Below, in pieces: positions 22,990-33,739 of a stretch of DNA of 64,000 bases (its first letter is position 1; each line of letters begins with the position of its first letter). Source of the stretch: Zerene cesonia (lineage: Eukaryota > Arthropoda > Insecta > Lepidoptera > Pieridae); the NCBI RefSeq assembly GCF_012273895.1, contig NC_052117.1, positions 7,758,406 through 7,822,405 on the forward strand. Direction: 5' to 3'. Below the pieces are notes generated by a model, which worked only from the letters and a program-made list of their open reading frames with translations, did not search any database and was not told the origin of the DNA. Both the position numbers and the translations under genes were made by a program.

Positions 22990-25900
22990 CTATCTTTTTT
23001 TAGTAACGTAAATAATAGCGAACGCTTGTTATTGCGATAACTATTACTTATGTAGTTATTTAGTTAAGTTAGTGAAGTATTTATTACACATATCAAGTAG
23101 GGCTTTGAAGTTTTTCTAATGATATGTATGTTTGTTATTCTTTTAGACGGAAATCGAACCAGAATAACACAACTATAAAAATACTTGCATTTGCCCTCGA
23201 ATTCGTCTGCTGGTAAAACCAGTCTTTAATACTATAGGGATCCATAGTACATTCGTTTAGAAGGAACTGCCAGCTGCAACTCAAATATTTCCTTTTCTTC
23301 GCAGACGTCCGAGACACCTCGGCTCGAGAACGCTTCAACACGTTCTATTTTACGATGTCCTTTTTTATCTTGATTGAGTAGAGCGGAATATAAAAACGGA
23401 TTATATTTTAGTTCAGTTTCACGTTAAATTCTTCTGGAAATATCGTGATTGCGAATTTTATTTATGATTTAAAGGATATAATGCATTAAATAGGTTTTAG
23501 AATATCAAAGCGGAAAAATACACTAGAATTCTTAGCTTAGGCGCTACTAGTGAACGTGAACGTGCTTTCAGTTCATTCATGTATCCGCGTTAAGATTTAA
23601 TAGTCCTTATAAACACCGAGATTCACCACAAAAGAAGTTCCAAATTTAGTCATATATATATACTGTTTTTTATATCTAAATTCTAAACATATATGTAATA
23701 AGTTTGATTAAAATTTTATAATTCAAAGTTTGTAAATGTTGTAAGGATTTTTTATTTATTTATTAGAATAGATTTAATGGTACAACTATAAACATATTAT
23801 AAATTCATACAAAATACCTTATATCTATTGTAGTGACGATTCTACTGCATTTTAAGTTTGTTCCCGCTCGGGCGAACCGGGGTAAAATAAAATAAGTATA
23901 TCTTACTACATAAAGATGTAGCTTTCTAACAATAAATTTAGAAAACGGCCGAACAGTTTATTCTTTAAGTCGTGGTAAACAATCAAATCTTTCTCCTAAT
24001 AATATTATAGCATTAATAGTATAGTTTTCACAGTACTCGTTCTCATAATTGTTTAATATAACAATTTGTGTAATCTATTGGAAACATGTAAAATGTCGAT
24101 TGATTGTAATAGACGCTGCTCATAGATCTTATAACAGAAATTCCTCCTTACTTCAGCCGTTTTAAAACACCCATACGTACAAAACAGGAATTCATGATTT
24201 GAAACGTTTGTATAAGAAATTGGGACGGAGTAATTCCCTTAATTCTACAATCATTCCGTTGGCTCCCATACCGAAAAGTACCGACATCACTTCGCCTCTG
24301 CGTAACCAACGACTATGTCATTACAGTGTTATTTACATAATCGTCCAGCAGTTTCGCAACCACATTTAGGTCTTATTACAAAATGGCACGGTTCAAATTT
24401 CATCGTCGCCTCCCCGAATGTTCTGTTACAGATCTTATATTAAAGACATTTGAACATTCCAAACGATCGGCAATGACTTTATCAAGGCTCGCTGTTATTC
24501 GGATCTTTAATCTTAAGGGATTTGAAAGCTGCAAATGTCACAATGTTTAGCAGAGCGTTTAAATTATTTAAAGGTTATAAAAACGCGAATTATTACCTAA
24601 TTTCAATAGTAAGTCATTATTTTTTTAATTTCCGTCAGTTATTAATGTTAGGCAGGTTTCCACCTAGCTTACAGGACATTGTTTGAAGCTTAAACTATAA
24701 AACACGATGTACCTACGTAAATTGTATAAATTGTTATCTTCTGTGCACTTTTGGTTCAAATAAACCTTATTTTAGTAATTACGTTACGATGTCACTACAT
24801 AAATTATTACGTTTTGAGTTTAATAAATTCCTTCATGAAAATACAGCAGATAAGAATTTCCTTGTATACATCATTTTAAATAATAGGCGTCCTTATCGCT
24901 AAATAGTGTCGCTTTACAGATGGAAGTGAAAAAAAAGGCTAAAAAACTTATAACAGTTTTTCGCAAATTGTAAAAGACGATTTTGTCATAATGTAAAAGT
25001 ATCCTGAATACCATTGTTTTATTACCTAATTTTACGGAAAAAATACATATTGAAGAAAATTAAATACATATCTTTAATGTAAATTCGATAAACATATACA
25101 AAGCTTTGACTAAAACCTCGCAAAATAAAGATCAGACTACATCCATTTTATTATCAAGCATATGCGTTACATTCACGAAAATTCCCTTGTGTCCTGTCCT
25201 CAACAATGTTAATTCGGAAACCACAGCAAACATCTAAACTTCAGGTATTCGTAAATAGAGTAGATTATAATAGTCAGCTAGCCAGTAAATTAGTTTAAGT
25301 TGAAATACATTATGATTACTACATAATTACTATAATAACTAGTGAGATTGCTTTGACAATAAACAAAATTGACTATGGAAAATACAACCAATTTTAACCG
25401 GCTTCCGAAAATGGATTAGGTTCTGAATTTGTATGTATTTTTTGTGTTTCTTACCTCATAACTTTTTACTGTGTGAAACAGTTTGAATTTTTTTATTTGA
25501 AGCTGGTGCCTCGCATTTATATTTGCGGGCGGTATATTTTTTTGAAATAATTATTATTACTTGGTTATAAGACTAGGTATATAGTTTTTAAAAGTAAAAC
25601 AATTTTTGATGCTAGTAAATTGATCATGCTATAGATTACATAATAACAATGAATTAGGTAATTGTAAATTATTTAAATAAACCAAATTGTAAGATACATA
25701 AAAAAACATTTTATTCATTATATTCACGATACTCTTTAGACATATGTATCAGATATCGATATTTAGTAAATAAAAGACAAACCATGTTTTGAACAATTTT
25801 GAATCGCAATATTGTACCTTCGAAAATTCATAATATGAAGATGAACGAACACCTTTTAACATTTTGCCCAAGTCTTTTTATGTACAGAACACAAGATATA

Positions 25901-26640
25901 TAAGGCGCCATCTCACAAAGAAAGTTGCTTCCTTAGCAAATTCTCTCTTACACCTCTCCATACATTTCATATTTACAAATCAAATTTTATACATTCAATT
26001 TCTTAGCTCACCCTTTCACGGGTGATCATCTGAGCGTGAAACCTTCTAGCTCTTACTTCTTCAAGTGTATATAATATTATATTAAAATAATTTAGTATAT
26101 TTTAGTTGTGGGTTTACTTTAACAATGATTATTAGTAAAAAAAAACAAAAAAATATCACGTTTCTTGCTAATTCTAAGGTTAAAATTGGCGAATAGGCAG
26201 TACCTCGAAAAAGGGCTGTTCATAAACTTGGAAATGTCACGAATTAAAACTTTGATTCTAAATCATAAACGTTATGCAACAGCTAATTTTCTATTCCATC
26301 TTTTAATTTAACTCTAAACACATGCACGTGGCCTAAAGCAAACATGAGACACTCCTAGCAAATGAGACTTCTTTCAACCCTCAGCATATTTGCGGTCATA
26401 TGTGTAGTTCTTGTATAAAGGCGCTTTCAAATACGTTTGATAGCTCCCCCGTTTCCGCTTGAAAAACAATGTAGTATTTCGTATTCCATACCAGTAGGAA
26501 GCGTGTAAAATTCACCACAGTTATATTGTTGGCTCAGTTTTGAAGTGCAACTTGAAATAAAATGTTTTTAGCCAGATGAGCTTGGGGCATGGGGGTAATA
26601 GCTAGACTTTGAATATAAATTGAAATAATCTGTGTCCCAT
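22990..26640. other. AT-rich DNA with old repeat fragments
   Basis: Fragments only: a family-2 Helitron-like 3' region at about 23825-23930 (ccgctcgggcgaaccgg .. gatgtagctttctaac) and the repeat that begins aaccggcttccgaaaatgg at about 25396-25520. The 68-codon minus frame at 23135-23341 has no recognisable domain. Confidence 0.4.
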
Positions 26641-26662
26641 ACCTACTAATATTATAATACTC

Positions 26663-26679
26663 TATATCTACTTATATTA
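26663..26679. repeat. 17-bp target-site duplication, left
   Basis: tatatctacttatatta here is identical to 28797-28813, flanking the LINE. A 17-bp duplication fits target-primed reverse transcription by a non-LTR element. Confidence 0.85.
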
Positions 26680-26699
26680 CTAGAAGCTTGCAAGCAATC

Positions 26700-28427
26700 C
26701 AAAACAAAAATAAACAACAAAAAACACATAAAATTCTATCAGAACACACACTACAGCTAATGGAGAGACGGAAGGAACTTCAAAAGACAAATCTAGAGCA
26801 ATGAAAAATGAGATATCTGCCCTATATAAGCTCATAAGTAAGCATATTAAGAAGGACTACACAAACCACAGATATAACACTATTGAAAAACACATAACTC
26901 AAACGGGGGGCACAAAGAAANNNNNNNNNNNNNNNNNNNNNNNNNNNNNNNNNNNNNNNNNNNNNNNNNNNNNNNNNNNNNNNNNNNNNNNNNNNNNNNN
27001 NNNNNNNNNNNNNNNNNNNNNNNNNNNNNNNNNNNNNNNNNNNNNNNNNNNNNNNNNNNNNNNNNNNNNNNNNNNNNNNNNNNNNNNNNNNNNNNNNNNN
27101 NNNNNNNNNNNNNNNNNNNNNNNNNNNNNNNNNNNNNNNNNNNNNNNNNNNNNNNNNNNNNNNNNNNNNNNNNNNNNNNNNNNNNNNNNNNNNNNNNNNN
27201 NNNNNNNNNNNNNNNNNNNNNNNNNNNNNNNNNNNNNNNNNNNNNNNNNNNNNNNNNNNNNNNNNNNNNNNNNNNNNNNNNNNNNNNNNNNNNNNNNNNN
27301 NNNNNNNNNNNNNNNNNNNNNNNNNNNNNNNNNNNNNNNNNNNNNNNNNNNNNNNNNNNNNNNNNNNNNNNNNNNNNNNNNNNNNNNNNNNNNNNNNNNN
27401 NNNNNNNNNNNNNNNNNNNNNNNNNNNNNNNNNNNNNNNNNNNNNNNNNNNNNNNNNNNNNNNNNNNNNNNNNNNNNNNNNNNNNNNNNNNNNNNNNNNN
27501 NNNNNNNNNNNNNNNNNNNNNNNNNNNNNNNNNNNNNNNNNNNNNNNNNNNNNNNNNNNNNNNNNNNNNNNNNNNNNNNNNNNNNNNNNNNNNNNNNNNN
27601 NNNNNNNNNNNNNNNNNNNNNNNNNNNNNNNNNNNNNNNNNNNNNNNNNNNNNNNNNNNNNNNNNNNNNNNNNNNNNNNNNNNNNNNNNNNNNNNNNNNN
27701 NNNNNNNNNNNNNNNNNNNNNNNNNNNNNNNNNNNNNNNNNNNNNNNNNNNNNNNNNNNNNNNNNNNNNNNNNNNNNNNNNNNNNNNNNNNNNNNNNNNN
27801 NNNNNNNNNNNNNNNNNNNNNNNNNNNNNNNNNNNNNNNNNNNNNNNNNNNNNNNNNNNNNNNNNNNNNNNNNNNNNNNNNNNNNNNNNNNNNNNNNNNN
27901 NNNNNNNNNNNNNNNNNNNNCTTACCTGGAACAAATACTGGGCACTAAAAGACATATTTAAAAGCAGCATGCCAATCAAAATAAAAACTAAAGTGCTGGA
28001 CTCGTGCCTTTTACCGAGCCTAACGTATGCTTGCCAAACTTGGAAGTTCAACAAAAAAACAAAAGATAAAATAATTTCATGTCAGCGAGGAATGGAGCGC
28101 AGTATGTTGAATATTAAAAAGACTCAGAAAATAAGGCACACTAAAATCAGAAACGTAACTAAGGCAAGAGATGGTTTAACGCACGCTCAATCTTTAAAAT
28201 GGAAATGGGCCGGACATGTGGCACGTTTACGAGACCAGAGATGGACGAAAACGTTGACCACATGGGAAGGTCCACAGGGCAAAAGAAAGAGAGGTAGACC
28301 CGTAGCTAGTTGGGAAGATGAGATCAGAAAAACAGCTGGCCCCAACTGGATGCAAGTAGCCCAATCAAGAGAGGACTGGCTATCTTTGGAGAAGGCCTTC
28401 ACCTACAGAGGGGATCTTACAGTCTAG
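26700..28427 (+). pseudogene. LINE ORF2 remnant: linker and C-terminal domain
   Basis: The 3' part is open from the gap edge (27922) to the stop at 28425-28427. It shows TWNKYWALKDIFKS, then VLDSCLLPSLTYACQTW, the WAGHVARL motif and GKRKRGRP..WEDEIRKTAGPNW, ending in SLEKAFTYRGDLTV. These are the conserved thumb and C-terminal blocks of the lepidopteran RTE-like ORF2, which copies element RNA at a nicked target. The 5' part needs a frameshift near 26785-26795 to stay readable. The reverse transcriptase catalytic motifs fall in the gap and cannot be judged. RTE-like is my reading of the C-terminal signature; a neighbouring clade is possible. Confidence 0.8.
26921..27920. other. Assembly gap (1000 N)
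   Basis: Exactly 1000 N, almost certainly a placeholder of unknown real size, located inside the LINE. The two long open frames crossing it are artefacts of the N run. Confidence 0.98.
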
Positions 28428-28439
28428 AGAACAATAAAA

Positions 28440-28660
28440 TAACATTAATATAAAAAAATAACAATAATAACAATAAATAATTAAATAAAAAATAAAAATA
28501 ATAATTAAAAAAAAAAAAAAAACCTAACTAACACTAATAAAAAAAAAATAATAATAATAATAACAAAACAAAAAAAAATTAATTATTATAAAAAAGAAAA
28601 AAATATAATAATGATAATAAAAATAAAAATAAGAAAAAGTAAACAAACTTTATTTAGGAA
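28440..28660 (+). repeat. A-rich simple sequence in LINE 3' region
   Basis: Dense A runs broken by AAT and AAC triplets on the plus strand, followed by T runs from about 28718 to 28796. Belongs to the non-coding 3' end of the LINE. Confidence 0.75.
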
Positions 28661-28796
28661 CTAAGCTTATGTACTAACAAAATTATCAGTATTTTACTAA
28701 CTTAATCTAATCTAATTTTTTATTTTTTGTATCTTGTTTTTTTTTTTCATTCTGTAAGAAATAAAAGGCTTTTTTATTTTTTTTATTTTTTTATTT

Positions 28797-28813
28797 TATA
28801 TCTACTTATATTA
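28797..28813. repeat. 17-bp target-site duplication, right
   Basis: Identical to 26663-26679. It lies directly after the T/A-rich tail of the LINE and at the start of the resumed Helitron. Confidence 0.85.
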
Positions 28814-28997
28814 TAAATGCAATCGTTTGTAAGGATGTGTGTGTGTTTGTTGCTCTTTCACGCAAAAACTACTGAACCGATTGCAATGAAACTTGGTACG
28901 TAGACTGCTGGACAACTGGAATAACATATAGGCAACTTTTATCCCGATATCCCTACGAAATACGGACTAACGCGGGTGAAACCGCGCAGTAGTAACC

Positions 28998-29281
28998 CAT
29001 ATAATTATGTTCCCACTGCATGGACACAGGCTTCCTGTAACGTTATTTTTTATACTTAATAGGCAGATGTTTGATCACTATTCCTCTTGATGTTAAGCAT
29101 CTCAGGGATGAGATGTATGGGCACGCCTGTTTAGGAGAAACGTCAGCTTCAGGCTATAATCCACCACCCTGGCCAAGTACTAGTTGATACATACCACATT
29201 CTTGTATATGCCGGTTTCCCCACAACACTTTCCTTCAGCGTTTCGAGCTGTGTTGATGTTATTATTATTCACATCACCATA
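28998..29281 (-). mobile_element. tRNA-derived SINE, old, with insertion
   Basis: Plus strand reads gttcccactgcatggacaca, then about 110 bases of unrelated sequence (roughly 29037-29148), then ctataatccaccaccctggc, gccggtttccccacaacac and ttcgagctgtgttgatgtt, the reverse complement of the SINE body. The intruding piece includes gcagatgtttgatcac..cttgatgttaagcatc, which resembles a diverged poly(A)-SINE end. The tRNA head is gone. Confidence 0.6.
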
Positions 29282-29318
29282 GATCTAATCAGCGTCATAA
29301 AATACCTTTTATATTATA

Positions 29319-29485
29319 CTAGCGGTCCGCCCCGGCCCATGGTACATATATAGCCTAAAGCCTTGCTCAATAAATGGGCTACCTAAAACTGAAAGAATTT
29401 TTTAAATTGGACCAGAAGTTCCTGAGATTAGCGCGTTAAAACACACAAACAAACAAACCTTTCAGGTGTATAATATTAGTATTAG
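29319..29485 (-). mobile_element. Helitron, family 2, copy A
   Basis: Plus strand starts A|CTAGCGGTCCGCCCCGG, then catggtacatatatagcc, aataaatgggctacc, gaaagaattttttaaattgg, agttcctgagattagcgcg and ends taatattagtatt. Same organisation as the better preserved copy at 59560-59723. The 5' TC is eroded. Confidence 0.7.
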
Positions 29486-29600
29486 CGTCACAACGACGCT
29501 CGTTACACTATATATATGGTAAATGAATTGAACTGGTTGATGATAATAATGCTATATGTAAAATACAAACTCTAAAAGTAAATATGTATTTTTGCATAGG

Positions 29601-29641
29601 TATATCGCACGCTGAGAATGAAAGTGACCTAATTCAAAATT
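29601..29641 (+). repeat. Left terminal inverted repeat
   Basis: Begins tatatcgcacgctgagaat. The first 33 nt match the reverse complement of the right end at 31 positions and the next 8 nt at 6. The inner half contains aaagtgacctaat, a motif repeated inside the element. Confidence 0.88.
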
Positions 29642-29794
29642 TTGGTAAAATGAGTTATATTCATAAAATGACACACAATAAGGTATTCTACCGTCTAGTA
29701 AATGAAAAACTGCCAAATTCTAGCTAGAAAAGGAAAAACACATATGTTGTGTCTCTTTATAATCGGCGTATTCCATACCCCTCCCCGCTAAAAC

Positions 29795-29805
29795 AGTGAC
29801 CTATT
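29795..29805 (+). promoter_or_regulatory. Subterminal copy of the inner TIR motif, direct
   Basis: agtgacctatt repeats the inner TIR block agtgacctaat (29623-29633) about 170 bp further in, with one difference. Such subterminal repeats often serve as extra transposase-binding sites; here that is inference. Confidence 0.4.
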
Positions 29806-29945
29806 CAGTGATTGTTCGACACTGACGACGCAATCTCCTTGGTTTTTCAATTTTAATGTGACTCAATCCCGAGTGTGGCGATATTTTACCAAAAAGTAAG
29901 TAAATATTTTGTTAATGTTCTAATCTTAAAATGACCGTTGTTCGT

Positions 29946-29957
29946 ATTAGGTCACTT
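29946..29957 (-). promoter_or_regulatory. Subterminal copy of the inner TIR motif, inverted
   Basis: attaggtcactt is identical to the inner end of the right TIR as read on the plus strand (attaggtcactt, 33700-33711) and the exact inverse of 29622-29633. It lies between the left TIR and the transposase start. Confidence 0.5.
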
Positions 29958-30222
29958 ACGTACTAAATGCAGTGTATTTGTTATTGACTTAAGTCGAATT
30001 AAGTCATTTTTGTATTATTCAACAATCGAAATGGAAAGACTTATTTCAAGTTATGTCTGTTCTTTATTAAATGGTTTCTATATGCCAGAGTATTAATAAA
30101 AAATATGCCGTTTTAATAATATTTTGTTACCCTTACTGCACGTCGTATTGAAGTTAATGTCGTTGTTTGAATGATAATGTGTTTAAATATTTATGTTTTG
30201 GTCATTATAAGAAGGGGATAAA

Positions 30223-32909
30223 ATGAAGCGGAGAGCTGATATTATTTTACAAATGGTCCAAGACAATGAAAAAGAAAACGAAAGATTCATGGACGACTCA
30301 CCACAAAAAACGTATCATGAATTACAACGAGTTCCTACACTAAGTGAAATCAATGTTACGGTATGTACTATGTAACTATAACTATAAATTATTTGTTTTT
30401 GATATTTTTAATACGTTGAATATGTTAGTTATCTCTCAATTTTAATTAACATGTACTTTTTTTTCAGAATAGACATTCAGATAGAAGTATATCTGTTATA
30501 GAAGATACACCTGAAAGAGAGTTAAAAAAGACATTAAAAGTTTTAGAGTCACCAACAACAGTACGTATTTCTTTGTCTATCTAGGTTTGAAATCTCGCAC
30601 TACTACGTCTTTTCTATAAAAGTATTCACTAAGGTTGCTCCTCCTCCAAGTAAGCGGATTTAATGTTTCACTTAGTGTATTATTTTAATACTTATATTGA
30701 TATATATGTATATATATATTGAATCTAATGTTGATGATTTTCTTGATAAATATACCTGTCTTTTTGTCCTTTTTAGATATCAAATATGCAAGCTCACTCA
30801 TTTACCATTAATAACGAACCATCAACTTCATTTCAAAGTAAAGCAGTACCCAACGAATGGGTAATATCAAGATCTACCTCATCGTGTTCCACTTCATCGA
30901 GTTCTAGTTCAAGCTCAAGTTCATCAAATTCGTCAAATGCACAACAAAACAGTGATTATTCTGCATCACGTATTCAAAACCGCTCTAAATATCAGATGTC
31001 ATCGACTAATGTTGATGAAAGTGATATAGACTTAAGCGACGATGATCCTACCTATATAAACCATAACAGACAAAACACTTACATTTCTTCATCAACCAGT
31101 TCCTCCCCATTGCACCAAATCAACGAGAATGTCACCAATGAAAGAAAATCTAGAAAAAGGTTGAGAAATCCTTCCAATTGGAAACAAAATAAAATAAAAT
31201 TACTAAGAAACAGCGGTCAACCGTATGTTTCCTTATCCAAAACAAAAAAAAATGTTGCTGCTCGTAAAATGAAAGATGTTTGTAAATGCCGTTTAAAATG
31301 TTTTAATAAAATACAAGATGCAGAGAGAAAAGTTATTTTTGACAACTACTGGAAATTAAGCAATATTGATTTGCAACGTGCATACATTAGGTCTTGTATG
31401 TTTGAAATTAAACCAAAATATAAATACTCAAATGCTGCTAGACCTAGACACGCTAACAATGCATTTTATTTCACTATAAAATCAATTCAAATTCGTGTCT
31501 GTAAAACATACTTCATTAATACCTTGGACATAACAGATCGGCAATTAAGAACAGTTAAGAAGAAAACTAATAGTCAGGGGTTTGTAGAAAGAGATAACAG
31601 AGGAAAACATACAAATAGAAAGGTAATTGATCCTGAACTTCTAGAAGACATAAAAAAACACATAATATCCATACCTAAAATAGAATCGCATTATTTACGA
31701 GCTCAGACTAGTAAGGAGTATATTTCAGAGGGTAAAACCGTAACAGATCTCTGGATGGATTTTAATTTACAACAAAAGGAAAGAAACAGACTTGAATGTG
31801 AATATTGGTTATATCTCAAAACATTTAATGCAGATTTTAACATTGGTTTTTATCAACCCAAAAAGGACAGATGTGACACTTGCTTAGCCTACGAACTTGC
31901 CCCAACCGACATAAAATTAGAATTAAAAACTAATCATGATAAGCATCTCGCAGAAAAAAGCAAGTGTCGCGAGGAAAAGCTATCAGATAGAGAAAATGTC
32001 GACGAAACTAAAGTGTGTGCGGTGTATGACTTGCAATCCGTAATGCTTTGTCCAAGTCCATCTTATTTCTATTATTGTTCAAAAATTAACTGTCTAAACT
32101 TCACGATTACTGAATTAAACAAAAAGAACTCAAAGAAAAACAATGCAGCTGCTTACGGCAATGTATATTGCTATTTTTGGGACGAGACACAGGCGCAAAG
32201 AGGAGTTAATGAGATAGGGTCTTGTGTCTATGACTATTTAAGGCAAATAAATTATGAAAACCCAAATAAAAAGATGCATATTACTTTTTATTCCGACAAC
32301 TGTGCCGGTCAACAAAAAAATAAATCAATGGCAGCTATTTATTCATATTCCGTCAATACTTTAGAAAATATTGAAAGTATAACACATAAATATTTTATCA
32401 AGGGCCATACACAGAACGAAGCTGATAATGTCCACAGTTTAATTGAAAAAGAGATAAAAAAAAATGAAAAATCAGGTCCTATTTACATACCATATCAATA
32501 TGCAACTCTCATCAAAAGTGCAAGGAAATCTGGAAAATCGTTCATAGTAAAAGAATTGGATTATACTTTTTTTTATAACATAAAAGGATTGCAAGAACAA
32601 TGGGGATATAACTTCAATGAAAACACCAATAAAATGATGTTACTTTGGAGTGATATTAAAGTTTTAAGTTTCAAGAAGGGAAATGACTTTACATTTGGTT
32701 ATAAAATTTCTTACTTTGACGAAGAATTTAGTGTAGTAGATATGCGTAATAAAAGAAAAAAAATGAGAAGTAAAGATGAAATAAAATTAGAGAATTTATA
32801 TACCGAACCATTTAATTTAAAACCAAGTAAGATACGTGATCTAAAAGATTTGGTAAGAAAAAATTTGATACCTGCGTATTACACAAGTTATTTCAATAAC
32901 TTACAATGA
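30223..32909 (+). CDS. Transposase (DDE-like), three exons, 787 aa
   Basis: Exons 30223-30360, 30468-30560 and 30777-32909. Donors are GTATGT and GTACGT; acceptors are TTTTTTTTCAG and CCTTTTTAG; every junction is phase 0. I chose ATG 30223 because it opens the first in-phase exon; M at 30786 alone would give 707 aa. Residues in the 787-aa frame: a low-complexity serine run (about 113-130), an acidic patch (IDLSDDDP, about 161-168), a basic stretch (SRKRLRNP, about 202-209), a Cys cluster CKCRLKC (246-252), CDTC (443-446) with later His and Cys that could bind zinc, then a DDE-like core: VYDLQ (D495), FYSDNCAGQQKNK (D584) and KGHTQNEADNVHSLIEK (acidic residues 625, 627, 634). This fits an RNase H-fold transposase that would cut and join element ends in the nucleus. 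I recognise the YSDNC..Q.KN and GHTQNE motifs from arthropod proteins of transposon type; superfamily unresolved. Confidence 0.85.
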
Positions 32910-33084
32910 TACTTTAAAAATTAAAGCTAAAGGTGACCCTAGTTACCTGATTCTGAAGATATTTTATTTATCTGATTTGGAAGGTTTTTTTTTTCGATTG
33001 CATTATTTTAATACGTAAGGTTTGATAATTGAGTTCCTAATGAAGACTGAGATTTTTTTGATATTTAATTTTTCATAAAAAGAA

Positions 33085-33090
33085 AATAAA
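33085..33090 (+). terminator. Possible poly(A) signal of the transposase gene
   Basis: AATAAA about 175 nt after the stop codon at 32909; a second AATAAA is at 33307-33312. AT-rich sequence makes chance matches likely. Confidence 0.3.
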
Positions 33091-33691
33091 AATAGGATAA
33101 GATTAAAAAATCGCCTATCATAATATAAGAACAAACAAATTAGGTTAAAGGTGATTAAAAGTTTTTTTTAAGAGTATCTATTTTTCGTTAAATGATGTCT
33201 AATTAAAATACATTTAAAGTGTGCCTGCTGATTTAAAGTACATTTAATATACTTTCTTCTAAATGTTTTGTATTTGCCTACGCTAGTAACTACTATAATT
33301 TCAAAAAATAAATATAATTTCATAGTTCATTTGGTTTCATTACCCTATTTTCTATAAATATCATAATATTAAATCGACATCTTTGAGATTAAGTCGGGCT
33401 GCGTGAATAACAAAAAAATAATAAAGCGACACATTCCCAAACGGGTCAAAGATAATTGCAAATTTTGAGTGCTAAAGTGACACTATATCAGATGGTAATT
33501 TTCAAAAAATATTTTTATTTATTTAAAGGTAAATTCATTATTTTTTTATGGGTTGTGTAGATAGGAGATAGTATCTAAAAACATAAAAAATATAATATCG
33601 TAGATATCTACACAAGTGAACAAATTATGACATAATTAGTAAATAGCTCTGTAAATCGCGAATACTATTTTGATGATTCCCACAAATCAAG

Positions 33692-33732
33692 AATTTCGCA
33701 TTAGGTCACTTTTATTCTCACCGTGCGATATA
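33692..33732 (-). repeat. Right terminal inverted repeat
   Basis: Ends (plus strand) attctcaccgtgcgatata, the inverse of the left end with single differences at TIR positions 12 and 20 in the outer 33 nt. The small open frame at 33670-33900 that starts in it is a chance frame. Confidence 0.88.
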
Positions 33733-33739
33733 TTTATTC

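Larger units (their letters stand above)
26680..28796 (+). mobile_element. RTE-like non-LTR retrotransposon, 5'-truncated
   Basis: Bounded by the 17-bp duplication. It begins inside the region between endonuclease and reverse transcriptase domains (LQLMERRKELQK; then, after a one-base frame change, KNEISALYKLISKHIKK). It passes through a 1000-N assembly gap that hides the reverse transcriptase core, and ends in the C-terminal domain, an A/T-rich 3' region (28428-28760), ctgtaagaaataaaaggc and a T/A tail. True length is unknown because of the gap. It carries no endonuclease domain, so it could not move by itself. Confidence 0.85.
26667..28992 (+). mobile_element. Helitron, family 1, split by a LINE
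   Basis: The Helitron's first bases (TCTACTTATATTA, 26667-26679) reappear at 28801-28813 and then continue as normal Helitron sequence (ataaatgcaatcgtttgtaa .. actgaaccgattgcaatg .. gcgggtgaaaccgcg) to about 28992, where the usual GCAGCTAG end is degraded. The duplicated start is the target-site duplication of the LINE that interrupts it. Confidence 0.8.
29601..33732 (+). mobile_element. Complete TIR DNA transposon, about 4.13 kb
   Basis: Both ends carry long inverted repeats (29601-29641 and 33692-33732), there is TATA at each outer edge, and a three-exon transposase gene lies between them with all splice sites and the full reading frame open. TATA is palindromic, so it can be a 4-bp target duplication or part of the TIR; host DNA outside (catagg on the left, tttattc on the right) shares no further repeat. 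A 4-bp duplication would fit superfamilies such as Sola, but I cannot place the element from sequence alone. Nothing in it is visibly broken, so it may still be mobile or only recently silenced. Confidence 0.85.

Noticed and set aside
26801..28054. Two long opposing open frames (386 and 410 codons)
   Set aside because: Almost entirely N; the readable ends are LINE coding sequence on the plus strand and its antisense.
28187..28402. 71-codon minus-strand frame
   Set aside because: Antisense of the LINE C-terminal domain.
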